From positions 1 through 42,623 of the forward strand of contig JAPLYT010000011.1 of assembly GCA_026395435.1 (NCBI GenBank): a stretch of 42,623 nt of DNA. The letters run 5' to 3'. The stretch's first letter is position 1; each line of letters begins with the position of its first letter. The notes under the pieces are model-generated. The model was not told the origin of the DNA. It saw only the letters and a list, made by a program, of their open reading frames with translations, and searched no databases. Below, piece by piece: positions 1 through 8,954 of the stretch. The DNA comes from Candidatus Saccharimonadota bacterium (lineage in GTDB: Bacteria; Patescibacteriota; Saccharimonadia; Saccharimonadales; AWTP1-31). The position numbers and the translations under genes were made by a program.

Positions 1-2
1 GA

Positions 3-2801
3 AGTATCTTTTTCAATGATCCGCTCTTCAACCAAGATATTAGCGGCTGGAACACTAGTAATGTAACTTCTATGGGTCAAATGTTTCAAGGAGCATCTAG
101 CTTCAACCAAGACATTAGTGGCTGGAACACGAGTAAGCTAACGTCGGTGTATTATATGTTCGCCGATGCCCTAGCCTTCAACCAAGATATCAGCGGCTGG
201 GACGTATCTAAGATAGAAACTTTTACCGGCATGTTCGTTAATGATCCGCTCTTCAACCAAGACATTAGTGGCTGGAACACCAGCAGCGCAAAGAGCCTTA
301 GCTGGATGTTTAGCAATACAACTCTATTCAACCAAGATATCAGCGGCTGGAACACCAGCAACGTTACCGATATGAGTTATATGTTCTATGTTTCAGCAGC
401 TTTCAACCAAGATATCAGCGGCTGGAACACCAGCAACGTTACCGATATGAGTTATATGTTTACCTATAATGCTGTTTTTAATCAGAATATCAGCGGCTGG
501 AACACCAGCAAAGTTACCGATATGAGCTATATGTTTAAGCAGGCCTATGGGTTTAATCAGAATTTAGGTCTTTGGGACGTTTCTAGTGTCACTAGCATGA
601 CTGATATGTTCAAGAGTGTAACGCTACCTACTGCTACATACGACGCTATACTTACGGGTTGGTCGGCAGAAACGCTAAAAAATAGCGTAACATTTAATGC
701 TGGTAATAGCCGTTACTGCGCCGTAGAAGCTCTAAACGCAATTACGACCAATTATTCTTGGACAATACAAGACGGTGGTCCTTCTCTTTGCGATACATCA
801 AACGATGTAACTCTTACGACGACTGATGGAATCGATGTTATTAAGGAAGGAAGTACAGGCTACCAAACCACCCAGACTATTACCAATAATGGACCGCTCA
901 GTATCGATACTATTAATTTTAGTTTAGACCAAAATGACTGTATAAGCATCACTTCTACGTCTACCAGTGGTGATGCTACAACTTTAGGTTCCATCACTAG
1001 CCATGCCTGGACAGGCTTACTCGAAACTGGCCAGACACTTACTATTACTTACAACGCAAACATCACCTGTAGTGGCGGAAGTACTATTACGTTTAATAAC
1101 CCAATAACTAGCATGGCCTATACAGGCTTTACACTAACTGATACGAATTCTTCTAATAACAGCGATAGCGTAGACCAGACATTAATTTTGGGCGTAGATC
1201 TACGTATTACAACCACCGACAATTTAGATGATATTTTGGAAAATTCCACAGGCTACCAAACCACCCAGACTATTACCAACAATGGACCAAGCGCAATTGA
1301 CACTCTACATTTTAGTATTACTTCAAGTTCTTGTTTGAATATAACCGGTGTTAGTACATCGGGCACAGCAACCAATACAGGGGCTTATGCATTAAATAGC
1401 TGGGTTGGTGATCTAGAAAGTGGGCAGTCGCTTGTCTTAACTTTTGATGCTGATCTTACCTGCCCTAAAAATTCAACGATCAATTTTGCCAATACTATAG
1501 ATTCAATACTATACAATGGGGTGACTTTAGATGATACCAATTCATCTAACAATAACTACCAAGATAGTACCAGCATTATTGGTCCAGTGACTGATCTATC
1601 GGTTTCTAAAGTTGTTGATAATCCAGCAGATTTGGCCCAGGGTGCAACATTACAGTATACTTTGACATTAAAAAACAATGGGCCCCAAGCATTTAATCTA
1701 AGTGATTTTAATGGTTCTGGCGTCAACCCTTTTGAAACCAGTATTTTTGTAGACATCTTACCGGCCGACCTTACCCTAGTCGCCGATTCAAGCACTAACC
1801 CACTAATTAGTTGTAGCTTTTTAGCCCCTACGAGCGCTGCGGCAGCGTATTTTGCTAATCATTTAGACGGCGGTATTGTAGCCTGCTCTTACACCGGCGC
1901 GGGCGTATTAAATAGCGACGACACAATATCTACAACTATTTCTGTAACCGTTGCTAACGACTCAGGACTCAATTTTGTAAATGATGTATTTACAGGATGG
2001 CCGGTAAACGACCCAGATCGAGCAATACTCACTGATAAATTTGAAGGAGGTGGGTCTACTTGTGAGCCTTCGCAAGATGTTATCGATTGCTATAAGTCTC
2101 AACATATTAATAATTTTGCCGAGAGTCAACCAATAACTGATCTCGCTTTTAGTATGAAGCTGGTCAACACTCAAAATATCAATTCTGGCGATACCGTTAG
2201 TTATGATGTGTCAATAAAAAATAAAGGCCCAATGCCAATTGATTTATCTTTGTTCAATAGTTCGAGCAATAGCCTAATTACTTTAATCTATCCTGGTAAT
2301 GATCTGACCTTCGACAGCATCGCAGACTCCAATATAAGTTGCTATGATCTTGGTGCCGGTTCAGCCGCATATTTAGGTCTAGTTGGTAGTTCGCATCCCA
2401 ATCATCAACTTTTGATTTGTTCGCACAATGACACTCCCGAGGTCCTTAATGTCGGTGTTAGCAAAACCCTACGACTTAACTTTGTCGCAAAACCAGCGGT
2501 GGGAAATCAGTTTAATACCTACTTAATTAGCAATAGTCTTTTAACAGATCCTGATTTTGCTACTATAAATAACTATTTTTTAAATGCAACCGAAGACGCA
2601 CTCGACACAATTACTAATGAAAATTATGCCAAATCAGGATATGTAAAATCAGAATCAATAATCAATACTATTGTTAACACTATCAAATCAGGTGGCGGAC
2701 TGGCTGTTACAGGAGATAGCACCAAGTTATTGATGCCTATTGCGTTGATTATATTTGGTTCTAGCCTAGCTTTAATAGCCAGAGCTATAAACAAAGACTA
2801 A
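3..2801 (+). CDS. BspA-like/DUF285-repeat surface protein with DUF11-like domains and C-terminal sortase-like signal; 5' end truncated by window
   Basis: Frame is open from base 3 (SIFFNDPLFNQDISGWNTSNVTS...) upstream of the ORF-track start at 72. Eight ~25-aa FNQDISGWNTSxVTDMSYMF units, two ~120-aa tandem domains (TTQTITNNGP...), DUF11-like 'YTLTLKNNGP', then LAVTG + hydrophobic helix + basic tail. Confidence 0.88.
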   Translation, partial: SIFFNDPLFNQDISGWNTSNVTSMGQMFQGASSFNQDISGWNTSKLTSVYYMFADALAFNQDISGWDVSKIETFTGMFVNDPLFNQDISGWNTSSAKSLSWMFSNTTLFNQDISGWNTSNVTDMSYMFYVSAAFNQDISGWNTSNVTDMSYMFTYNAVFNQNISGWNTSKVTDMSYMFKQAYGFNQNLGLWDVSSVTSMTDMFKSVTLPTATYDAILTGWSAETLKNSVTFNAGNSRYCAVEALNAITTNYSWTIQDGGPSLCDTSNDVTLTTTDGIDVIKEGSTGYQTTQTITNNGPLSIDTINFSLDQNDCISITSTSTSGDATTLGSITSHAWTGLLETGQTLTITYNANITCSGGSTITFNNPITSMAYTGFTLTDTNSSNNSDSVDQTLILGVDLRITTTDNLDDILENSTGYQTTQTITNNGPSAIDTLHFSITSSSCLNITGVSTSGTATNTGAYALNSWVGDLESGQSLVLTFDADLTCPKNSTINFANTIDSILYNGVTLDDTNSSNNNYQDSTSIIGPVTDLSVSKVVDNPADLAQGATLQYTLTLKNNGPQAFNLSDFNGSGVNPFETSIFVDILPADLTLVADSSTNPLISCSFLAPTSAAAAYFANHLDGGIVACSYTGAGVLNSDDTISTTISVTVANDSGLNFVNDVFTGWPVNDPDRAILTDKFEGGGSTCEPSQDVIDCYKSQHINNFAESQPITDLAFSMKLVNTQNINSGDTVSYDVSIKNKGPMPIDLSLFNSSSNSLITLIYPGNDLTFDSIADSNISCYDLGAGSAAYLGLVGSSHPNHQLLICSHNDTPEVLNVGVSKTLRLNFVAKPAVGNQFNTYLISNSLLTDPDFATINNYFLNATEDALDTITNENYAKSGYVKSESIINTIVNTIKSGGGLAVTGDSTKLLMPIALIIFGSSLALIARAINKD
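28..630 (+). repeat. Tandem ~75-bp coding repeats (25-aa DUF285 units)
   Basis: Repeated 'ttcaaccaagatat(c/t)agcggctggaacac(c/t)ag' about every 75 bp. Confidence 0.85.
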
Positions 2802-3093
2802 TATCTTTAGGAAATTTCAATTGCTTTGTCGGCGTTTAGCCGAGTTATGATCGTCAATACAAATATATGATCGTCACTATCTTTGATTTTAAGTTTTTCT
2901 ATAGTAGACATAACATCAACGAGTTGCATTTCAAATATATCCTCATCTAAAAGATCTAGACCGTCTTTCACTACATTTAGTAACCATTTTGCTCGCGTGC
3001 AGTAATCGGATTACTTTTTTAAAACATCTAAGCTTGCTTACATGTATGATTCGTATTCATAATGATATTTTTTGAAGGATCCCAAGTAGCGAA

Positions 3094-4641
3094 TTAAAGA
3101 GCTGGCGGGTTGACTACGTAAAGCCTATCTTTCGTTATGAGGCCATCAAGTAAATCCCGGTTGGGGTAATTGAATCGATTAAAATTGTCGTCTCCCGTCG
3201 TACAGCAATACGCTGTCGGATCTTTCTCTATACCAAGAGTCTTCCAGGTAGCAGCTTGCGGCCCTTCTAGTCCGTCGGTTTCGATACCAATGCCATTACC
3301 ACCAGTTTCGGCCGATACCGCTCCGTAATCCCTGAGTGCGACAGCAAAGACACGGGCAGTTTTACTTTTTGGCTTATCTAGATCCCAGCTACTGTCGTTT
3401 TTTGATCGTGCCGTAGTTTGTCGAGATAATAGCCAAGCGTCAATATCGCCGTTAGTGATATTGAGTGCGAAACGCATGCCACTCGGTATTGTCTTTGACC
3501 TTTCGGCATCTGTGACTGGCGGGTTACCAACGCCGCCGTATCCGAGGGAACTTGGATTCTTATTCTCGAGGCGCGTTGCAGGCGGCAAATAAAATCCTTT
3601 CGATACCCCTGCTCCCGCTTCGGTATAGTTTGTTTCAGGAGTAGTCATATCAGGTCCAAACATTACTCCTGCAATAGTAAGTGACAAGGCGTGCTCTATC
3701 TTACCGGCTTTGACCTCATCGGCGCGAGTGATGAGGGCTAATTTGTTGATTCCCATTCCTCGTAAGGACCTTGTTTTTCCTTCTTTGGCACTCCATAGAT
3801 CATAGCCTGGTGTATCATTGGGTCCTCCGTAAAGGTTCATGCCTCCAATACACAAATGACTGGCATTGCCTGAATCGAAGGAAATACCATAGCTGTTAAA
3901 AGCATTGTTAAGATTAAGGCTGCAGTTAATTCTGTTCTCTGCGACACGCCAAATTTCTATAACTTCCCCCGTGTCGTAATTGACAATCGCAATTGTGTCA
4001 TCGCCAGGAGCTCTGACGGGCGAGAAAATATCAGGCGGCGTATAGAGCCAGTCTTTGGGTATCCAGTCGTAATTCCAGGGGATTGAGCGGCCATTCATAA
4101 GCCTGCCTGTAGGGTCTGAAAAGCCATTTTGAATAAGGTCGCCGGTTTGATAGACTCGAGCCGTCAAACCGGGTGTGGCAGTTTTGATGTCATATACAGG
4201 CACCGACCACAGCTTGAAATCGACCGTGAAGCCGCCACCAGTTTTTTGTTGTGTTCCATCGATCCTAAATTGTGGTCCACCACCATAGTTCCAGAGCCTT
4301 TGGCCAAAACTTTCTCCAGCAAGATTAGTAGAGCCATTGAGGACAGTTGAACTACCCAATTGGGCTACGGTTTTGTTCCAGCTTGCTTCAGGTGAAAAAA
4401 ATCGTCTAGCTGTTGACCCAGCTCCAAATCGTACCGCACCTGTACCGGAAATATCTGCCACATTTGAAACCACAGAAGCATTACCAGCAACCGTGCCAGT
4501 TTCGGGATCTATTGTGATCGTGGGCGTTGCCGCTTTGCTAATCAACAAGGTGACAATACCGATGATGCCAAACGCAACAAGTATAATGCTGTAACGTTTT
4601 ATAGTAATTTTGGATTTGTTTTTAAGCTTCATTGGTTTCAT
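3094..4641 (-). CDS. Secreted or membrane-anchored protein of unknown function
   Basis: 515 aa; N-terminal basic + hydrophobic helix (KRYSIILVAFGIIGIVTLLISKAA), then ITIDPETGTVAGNASVVSN...GTGAVRFG motif and a large extracytoplasmic region. Confidence 0.75.
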   Translation of the reverse strand: MKPMKLKNKSKITIKRYSIILVAFGIIGIVTLLISKAATPTITIDPETGTVAGNASVVSNVADISGTGAVRFGAGSTARRFFSPEASWNKTVAQLGSSTVLNGSTNLAGESFGQRLWNYGGGPQFRIDGTQQKTGGGFTVDFKLWSVPVYDIKTATPGLTARVYQTGDLIQNGFSDPTGRLMNGRSIPWNYDWIPKDWLYTPPDIFSPVRAPGDDTIAIVNYDTGEVIEIWRVAENRINCSLNLNNAFNSYGISFDSGNASHLCIGGMNLYGGPNDTPGYDLWSAKEGKTRSLRGMGINKLALITRADEVKAGKIEHALSLTIAGVMFGPDMTTPETNYTEAGAGVSKGFYLPPATRLENKNPSSLGYGGVGNPPVTDAERSKTIPSGMRFALNITNGDIDAWLLSRQTTARSKNDSSWDLDKPKSKTARVFAVALRDYGAVSAETGGNGIGIETDGLEGPQAATWKTLGIEKDPTAYCCTTGDDNFNRFNYPNRDLLDGLITKDRLYVVNPPAL

Positions 4642-4839
4642 TTAGATTGATCTGGATTATAAGAATCCAGCATGTATGAGCGATATACCCTCATTACTAT
4701 GATAAACTACTTTGTTTACTTTTCTGCATTCAATTCGGTGTTTTTACTAAATGTATCGAAAATATAATATCCATCATAGGCTCTTAGAAAGGCAAAGTGT
4801 TTATGCTAAAATAGAATCAAATAATATAAGGAGAAAACC

Positions 4840-5619
4840 TTGAAACCAAAGACTAAAATAGGCGCCTCATTGCAGAAATTTAATCGACGGATGGGACTTC
4901 TACACCTTATCCAAGGTTTAATATTGCTAATGATCTTTAACCGTGCCCTGACACTGCCCGTTTTGACACGGTTTTTGGGTAATACGCCTGATGGAGTAAG
5001 GCCAGTAGCAGAGACGTTGTTTTCGTTTCCAGTAGCCATCGTGGGTCCAATATTTTTGTTGATTTCAGCTTTTTTTCACTTATTGATATCATCGCCAATG
5101 TATATTCAAACGTACGAGAATAATATCAAAAAAGGCATGAATCCGATGCGATGGCTTGAATATTCGATAAGCTCATCACTTATGCTAACGGTGCTTTTGA
5201 TGCTGGGCGGACTACTCGAATTACCGAGTGTCATATTTATCTTTACGCTTAATTTCATTATGAATATGATGGGCCTCGAGATGGAACGCTATAATCAATT
5301 CACCACGAAGACTTCTTGGTTTCCGTTCAACATTGGCGTGCTCGCGGGTATCGTACCGTGGATTGTGGGAGGAACATACTTCTGGGTATCGACAAATCAT
5401 ATTGCAGATTCAATTCCTGGCTATGCTAAAGCTGGTTTCCTATTAACATTTGTATTCTTTAATACATTCGCGGTAAATATGTATCTACAGTACAAAAAGA
5501 TTGGCCCTTGGAAAGATTATGTCTATGGAGAAAAAGCATATATTTGGTTAAGTTTGATCGCCAAAACATCATTAGCCTGGATTCTCGTTCTTGGCACTAT
5601 CAACCAAGTTGCTAAATAA
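4840..5619 (+). CDS. Heliorhodopsin
   Basis: 259 aa, about seven hydrophobic helices, TTG start behind AAGGAG. Recalled heliorhodopsin 48C12 motifs align: SLQ(K/N)FNR..G..HL(I/L)Q, RW(L/V)EYS(I/L)SSS, (V/C)(L/I)AGIVPWI, YLQYK..G.W..Y..GE(K/R)AYI.LSL(I/V)AK(T/S)(S/A)LAW. Schiff-base Lys is K242. Confidence 0.93.
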   Translation: MKPKTKIGASLQKFNRRMGLLHLIQGLILLMIFNRALTLPVLTRFLGNTPDGVRPVAETLFSFPVAIVGPIFLLISAFFHLLISSPMYIQTYENNIKKGMNPMRWLEYSISSSLMLTVLLMLGGLLELPSVIFIFTLNFIMNMMGLEMERYNQFTTKTSWFPFNIGVLAGIVPWIVGGTYFWVSTNHIADSIPGYAKAGFLLTFVFFNTFAVNMYLQYKKIGPWKDYVYGEKAYIWLSLIAKTSLAWILVLGTINQVAK

Positions 5620-5730
5620 GACTACATTCTTCCTAGAACTAAAGGCTAATAACAAGATAAAACTATAGTTTTCATGCTTGCAAAAATATGGTTATCTACC
5701 ATACTATATATACATAATAGATGATATCGC

Positions 5731-7137
5731 ATGCATGAATATAATGAATTTGACGTAGCAGGCCAAGCTCTTGCCAAAGCTGAGTGGGAATTTAGCTCTA
5801 TATTGCATGCTGCCGAAATAGATACCGTTAATGATTATCGCTGGGCTCACGATGCGCTGAGAGAGAAATTATTGAATCTACGTGATAATTCGTTGCTCAT
5901 GGGTCAGATCGTTGAAGTAGATGTCGCAGAGCACGGACGTGTTATCGATTATTCGACAAACAAAACTGAACAATTAGGTGAAAGTCGAATCATTGGTACA
6001 TTTGAAGGATTTTATGTCGACAAGACGGTAACTCGCGACCAAGCGACTATCAGTGCTGCCCTGCCGTATATAGATGAAGATGATCTATCAAAAATGGATA
6101 GAATGCCACTATTTGCTCAGGACATGGTTGATATTCAGCTTGGGATACGCTTAAAAACTATTATTCCAATACCGGGCACCGATGAATCGCGAACGTTTGT
6201 TGAAATACCGATGAGTGATATCGAGGATATTTGCTTTCCTGAACAAGATCATCCGTTGATTGAGGAAGAAACACTCATGTTCGAATATGCTTCGATCATC
6301 ATGCAAGCCAATGATGTCTATGATCTAGGTACCAGCCTTGATTCTGCTTTTGAGGCTATTGCGGCCAAGCGCTATAAAGAATCATCTTTGATAGGTCGGA
6401 AAATGCTGCTCCTTGTCGAAGAAGGCTCTAAGACCTTCGAAGCAAATCTAGACGGCACGAAAATGCCCATAGATGTGCCCGTTCTTAAAAGGCTTGCAGG
6501 TAAGCTTATCGGCTTTGCTGCACACGTAAAAGATCCTCAAATTGGAGCCGAACCTCTCGCGCTGATCAGTGATTTAGATACGGGTGAGTTATTGAATATC
6601 CATCTTTCGTCTATCGCTGAGGGCGCCTTGATTGATGAACTAGATACTGAGCGTGACTTACGACTTTTCAACTATACTTCTAATTCATTCAATGATCATG
6701 TCCGACATATCATCGATAAGGATCCTTGGGATCATCAAGCAATCTACGAGTACTTACAATCGGTCTGCTGGAAAATGAATAATGGGGCCGATCCAATCCT
6801 TGATCGTGAAATAGTGATCCAAACCTACCGAGATTCACCATATGAAATCAGCACTATAGACTATAGTGACCCGAGCCTGATACTTGGTGAATTTGATTTT
6901 GAAGAACTGATGGATGTCGCCCTGGGTGAATCATTTAGCCTAGAAGGCCGGCTGGTAGGTTATCGGTTTGCTATCTTGGAATACCAAGACGACAAACCCA
7001 TTGATGAATTTGATATTCGATTGATTGCCATCATCAAACATGATTCAACATTACTCCACTTACTCAAGGGAGTAAGTGTTTTGGTTCCTGTTGACGCCAT
7101 CAAAAATGCTCGACTTGGCAATGTTAACTATAACTAG
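5731..7137 (+). CDS. Hypothetical protein, 468 aa
   Basis: Long ORF, acidic soluble-protein composition, no family recognised; ends next to a terminator. Confidence 0.7.
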   Translation: MHEYNEFDVAGQALAKAEWEFSSILHAAEIDTVNDYRWAHDALREKLLNLRDNSLLMGQIVEVDVAEHGRVIDYSTNKTEQLGESRIIGTFEGFYVDKTVTRDQATISAALPYIDEDDLSKMDRMPLFAQDMVDIQLGIRLKTIIPIPGTDESRTFVEIPMSDIEDICFPEQDHPLIEEETLMFEYASIIMQANDVYDLGTSLDSAFEAIAAKRYKESSLIGRKMLLLVEEGSKTFEANLDGTKMPIDVPVLKRLAGKLIGFAAHVKDPQIGAEPLALISDLDTGELLNIHLSSIAEGALIDELDTERDLRLFNYTSNSFNDHVRHIIDKDPWDHQAIYEYLQSVCWKMNNGADPILDREIVIQTYRDSPYEISTIDYSDPSLILGEFDFEELMDVALGESFSLEGRLVGYRFAILEYQDDKPIDEFDIRLIAIIKHDSTLLHLLKGVSVLVPVDAIKNARLGNVNYN

Positions 7138-7150
7138 CATTTGATATAAA

Positions 7151-7171
7151 AAACCGCCCTGTGTGGGCGGT
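7151..7171. terminator. Probable bidirectional terminator between the 468-aa ORF and rpmG
   Basis: accgccc-tgtg-tgggcggt hairpin flanked by A and T runs, between convergent genes. Confidence 0.75.
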
Positions 7172-7174
7172 AGT

Positions 7175-7372
7175 TTATTTTTTGACTTCGTTTCGACCGA
7201 GAGATTTTTTGGTCTCTGAGTACCAGGTATGTTTGCGAAGCACAGGGTTGTACTTCTTGAGTCGAAGTTTTTCAACTGTGTTCATGGTATTTTTAGACGT
7301 GTAATAATGTCGGTGTCCGGTTTCCTCACACACGAGTCCAATGATTTTGCGTTTGTCAGTTTTCTTTGCCAT
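7175..7372 (-). CDS. rpmG: 50S ribosomal protein bL33
   Basis: 65 aa, ...YYTSKNTMNTVEKLRLKKYNPVLRKHTWYSETK; Cys-poor form. Confidence 0.9.
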   Translation of the reverse strand: MAKKTDKRKIIGLVCEETGHRHYYTSKNTMNTVEKLRLKKYNPVLRKHTWYSETKKSLGRNEVKK

Positions 7373-7432
7373 ATAGAATCCTATTCTAACAGATACGGGC
7401 AGGTATTGCTAGTCTTTTTGTACAATTTATTG

Positions 7433-7507
7433 TGGAGCCATCTCCGGGATTTGAACCCGGGACCCCCGCCTTACCATGGCGATGCTCTACCCCTGAGCTA
7501 AGATGGC
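7433..7507 (-). tRNA. tRNA-Thr(GGU)
   Basis: Cloverleaf GCCATCT-TA-GCTC..GAGC-A-TCGCC-ATGGTAA-GGCGG-..-CCGGG-TTCAAAT-CCCGG-AGATGGC-T-CCA; anticodon GGT. Confidence 0.93.
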
Positions 7508-7529
7508 GTAACCGACCTATTCTAACAGA

Positions 7530-7994
7530 TTACGCGTGTTTTGGGGAGTGGGGTTTTGGAATTCTTTTATGGTCATCATCAAAAAGTGATTGCTGGGTGT
7601 TATCGTGTAGTCTAAATTTTTTTCTACTTCGTGGCGTTGGATGATGTCTCGATTCGGTCACACGTATTTCTTCCAGCTTAATAAGCATACCGCCAATTGA
7701 TGGCCATCCGTTAAATCCGATTTTGTGCTGGAGAGCTGTCTCGCTCTCGGAGAATGGCTCCAATAATAAAACATTAACTCCGGGTAATGTCGATCTAAAT
7801 TGAGGTAATGGAAGCAAAGGATTCCCTTCCAAGTATTCATCGATTGTGGATTGCACACTATCTTGCACGCAAGTAGCAATAGTATCATCATCGTACGCAA
7901 CATTAGGAAGCGCTACAGCAAAGTTAGCCATATCAAAAGGCATATAAGCACGCACAATTTCTAGCCCTTCAGGTATTGCATCTGTAGTATTCAT
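7530..7994 (-). CDS. Hypothetical protein, 154 aa
   Basis: ORF with ATG start; no family recognised. Confidence 0.55.
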   Translation of the reverse strand: MNTTDAIPEGLEIVRAYMPFDMANFAVALPNVAYDDDTIATCVQDSVQSTIDEYLEGNPLLPLPQFRSTLPGVNVLLLEPFSESETALQHKIGFNGWPSIGGMLIKLEEIRVTESRHHPTPRSRKKFRLHDNTQQSLFDDDHKRIPKPHSPKHA

Positions 7995-8114
7995 TCCTAT
8001 TTAGCATAACCAGCCTGAACAATATTCGCAAGAAAAGGTAATGATTACATCATCGCTCTTTAGATTAGTAGTGATCAGGTTGCTTGCAATAAATAAAATT
8101 ATTGTTACGATTTT

Positions 8115-8252
8115 GTGCAGGGTGTAGGATGGGCTTCGCTTGCACGGATTTCACTTGTTCGGAGCAAGCTCCTGCACGTTCAATCCTGTACGAACCTACG
8201 AAGCGCTCGCTTTGCTCGCTACTTCGTAGGCAACAAATCCGTACTCTCTGAA
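8115..8252 (-). pseudogene. Degenerate, interrupted tRNA-Tyr-like sequence
   Basis: gtgcagggtgtaggat (8115-8130) and cgaacctacgaag (8191-8203) duplicate adjacent segments of the intact tRNA-Tyr (8292-8307, 8309-8321) in the same order but 60 nt apart; a weaker anticodon-arm match follows. Confidence 0.6.
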
Positions 8253-8257
8253 CAAAT

Positions 8258-8283
8258 CAAAAAGCCACCCCAAGGGTGACTTT
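8258..8283 (-). terminator. Rho-independent terminator downstream of the tRNA-Tyr
   Basis: Minus strand: GTCACCC-TTG-GGGTGGC-TTTTTGATTT. Confidence 0.75.
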
Positions 8284-8289
8284 CAGATT

Positions 8290-8375
8290 TGGTGCAGGGT
8301 GTAGGATTCGAACCTACGAAGGCGTAAGCCAACAGATTTACAGTCTGTCGTGTTTGACCGCTTCACTAACCCTGC
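8290..8375 (-). tRNA. tRNA-Tyr(GUA)
   Basis: Long-variable-arm cloverleaf GCAGGGT...ACAGA-CTGTAAA-TCTGT...GGTTCGAATCC...ACCCTGC-ACCA; anticodon GTA. Confidence 0.93.
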
Positions 8376-8384
8376 GTATAGGAC

Positions 8385-8461
8385 TGGAGCCTCCTGTCGG
8401 ATTCGAACCGACGACCCCCACTTTACAAAAGTGGTGCTCTAACCAGCTGAGCTAAGGAGGC
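8385..8461 (-). tRNA. tRNA-Thr(UGU)
   Basis: Cloverleaf GCCTCCT...CCACT-TTTGTAA-AGTGG...GGTTCGAATCC...AGGAGGC-TCCA; anticodon TGT. Confidence 0.93.
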
Positions 8462-8466
8462 ATAAT

Positions 8467-8874
8467 TTATTCTTTTATATATTTATTGCGTCTCCAGGAC
8501 CTACCGTTTCCTCTATTGAGATTCCTGAAACTTGGGGTAAGTGAATGGCAATTAGGGCAAATAAGTTGAAGATTATTCTCTTTATTATTCTTCGAGTCAC
8601 CGTCTATATGATCAATTTCAACTGGAACTTTTCCTGTGATAGGGTTTATCTTTTCCCATCCACACAAACTGCAGCGATTTCCATACTTATCAATAAGAAA
8701 ACGGTATAGGTGCTTTGATAATCCTTTTGTTTCTATCCCACGTTCGCCATTTTTTATGCCCTGTTTCCATTGTTTAACGTACTCACTATATTGATAATCT
8801 GCTTGGCATTGATTTGAGCAGTAAATTGCCACCCCTCTTTTAACCGTTTTGCCACAATGTTTACAGTCTTTCAC
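8467..8874 (-). CDS. HNH endonuclease with N-terminal zinc-ribbon-like motif
   Basis: 135 aa; CKHCGK..YCSNQC, CSLCG...VEIDHIDGDSKNNKENNLQLICPNCHSL. Confidence 0.88.
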   Translation of the reverse strand: MKDCKHCGKTVKRGVAIYCSNQCQADYQYSEYVKQWKQGIKNGERGIETKGLSKHLYRFLIDKYGNRCSLCGWEKINPITGKVPVEIDHIDGDSKNNKENNLQLICPNCHSLTPSFRNLNRGNGRSWRRNKYIKE

Positions 8875-8954
8875 TTTTTCATGATAGCAAACGACGCAAT
8901 TAATTTGTTAAAGAACATTCAGAAAGTTACCGATAGATTGTATCAAAACAGGGG

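Noticed and set aside
152-361. Minus-strand ORF repeating the surface-protein region
   Set aside because: Antisense reading of the DUF285 coding repeats; it mirrors their periodicity.
8195-8230. Simple Rho-independent terminator at cctacgaag...cttcgtagg
   Set aside because: No U tract on either strand, and a better terminator lies at 8258-8283; better explained by the tRNA-Tyr-like element.
7433-8461. Two tRNA-Thr genes as a duplication
   Set aside because: They carry different anticodons (GGU and UGU) and differ along their length, so they are normal isoacceptors.
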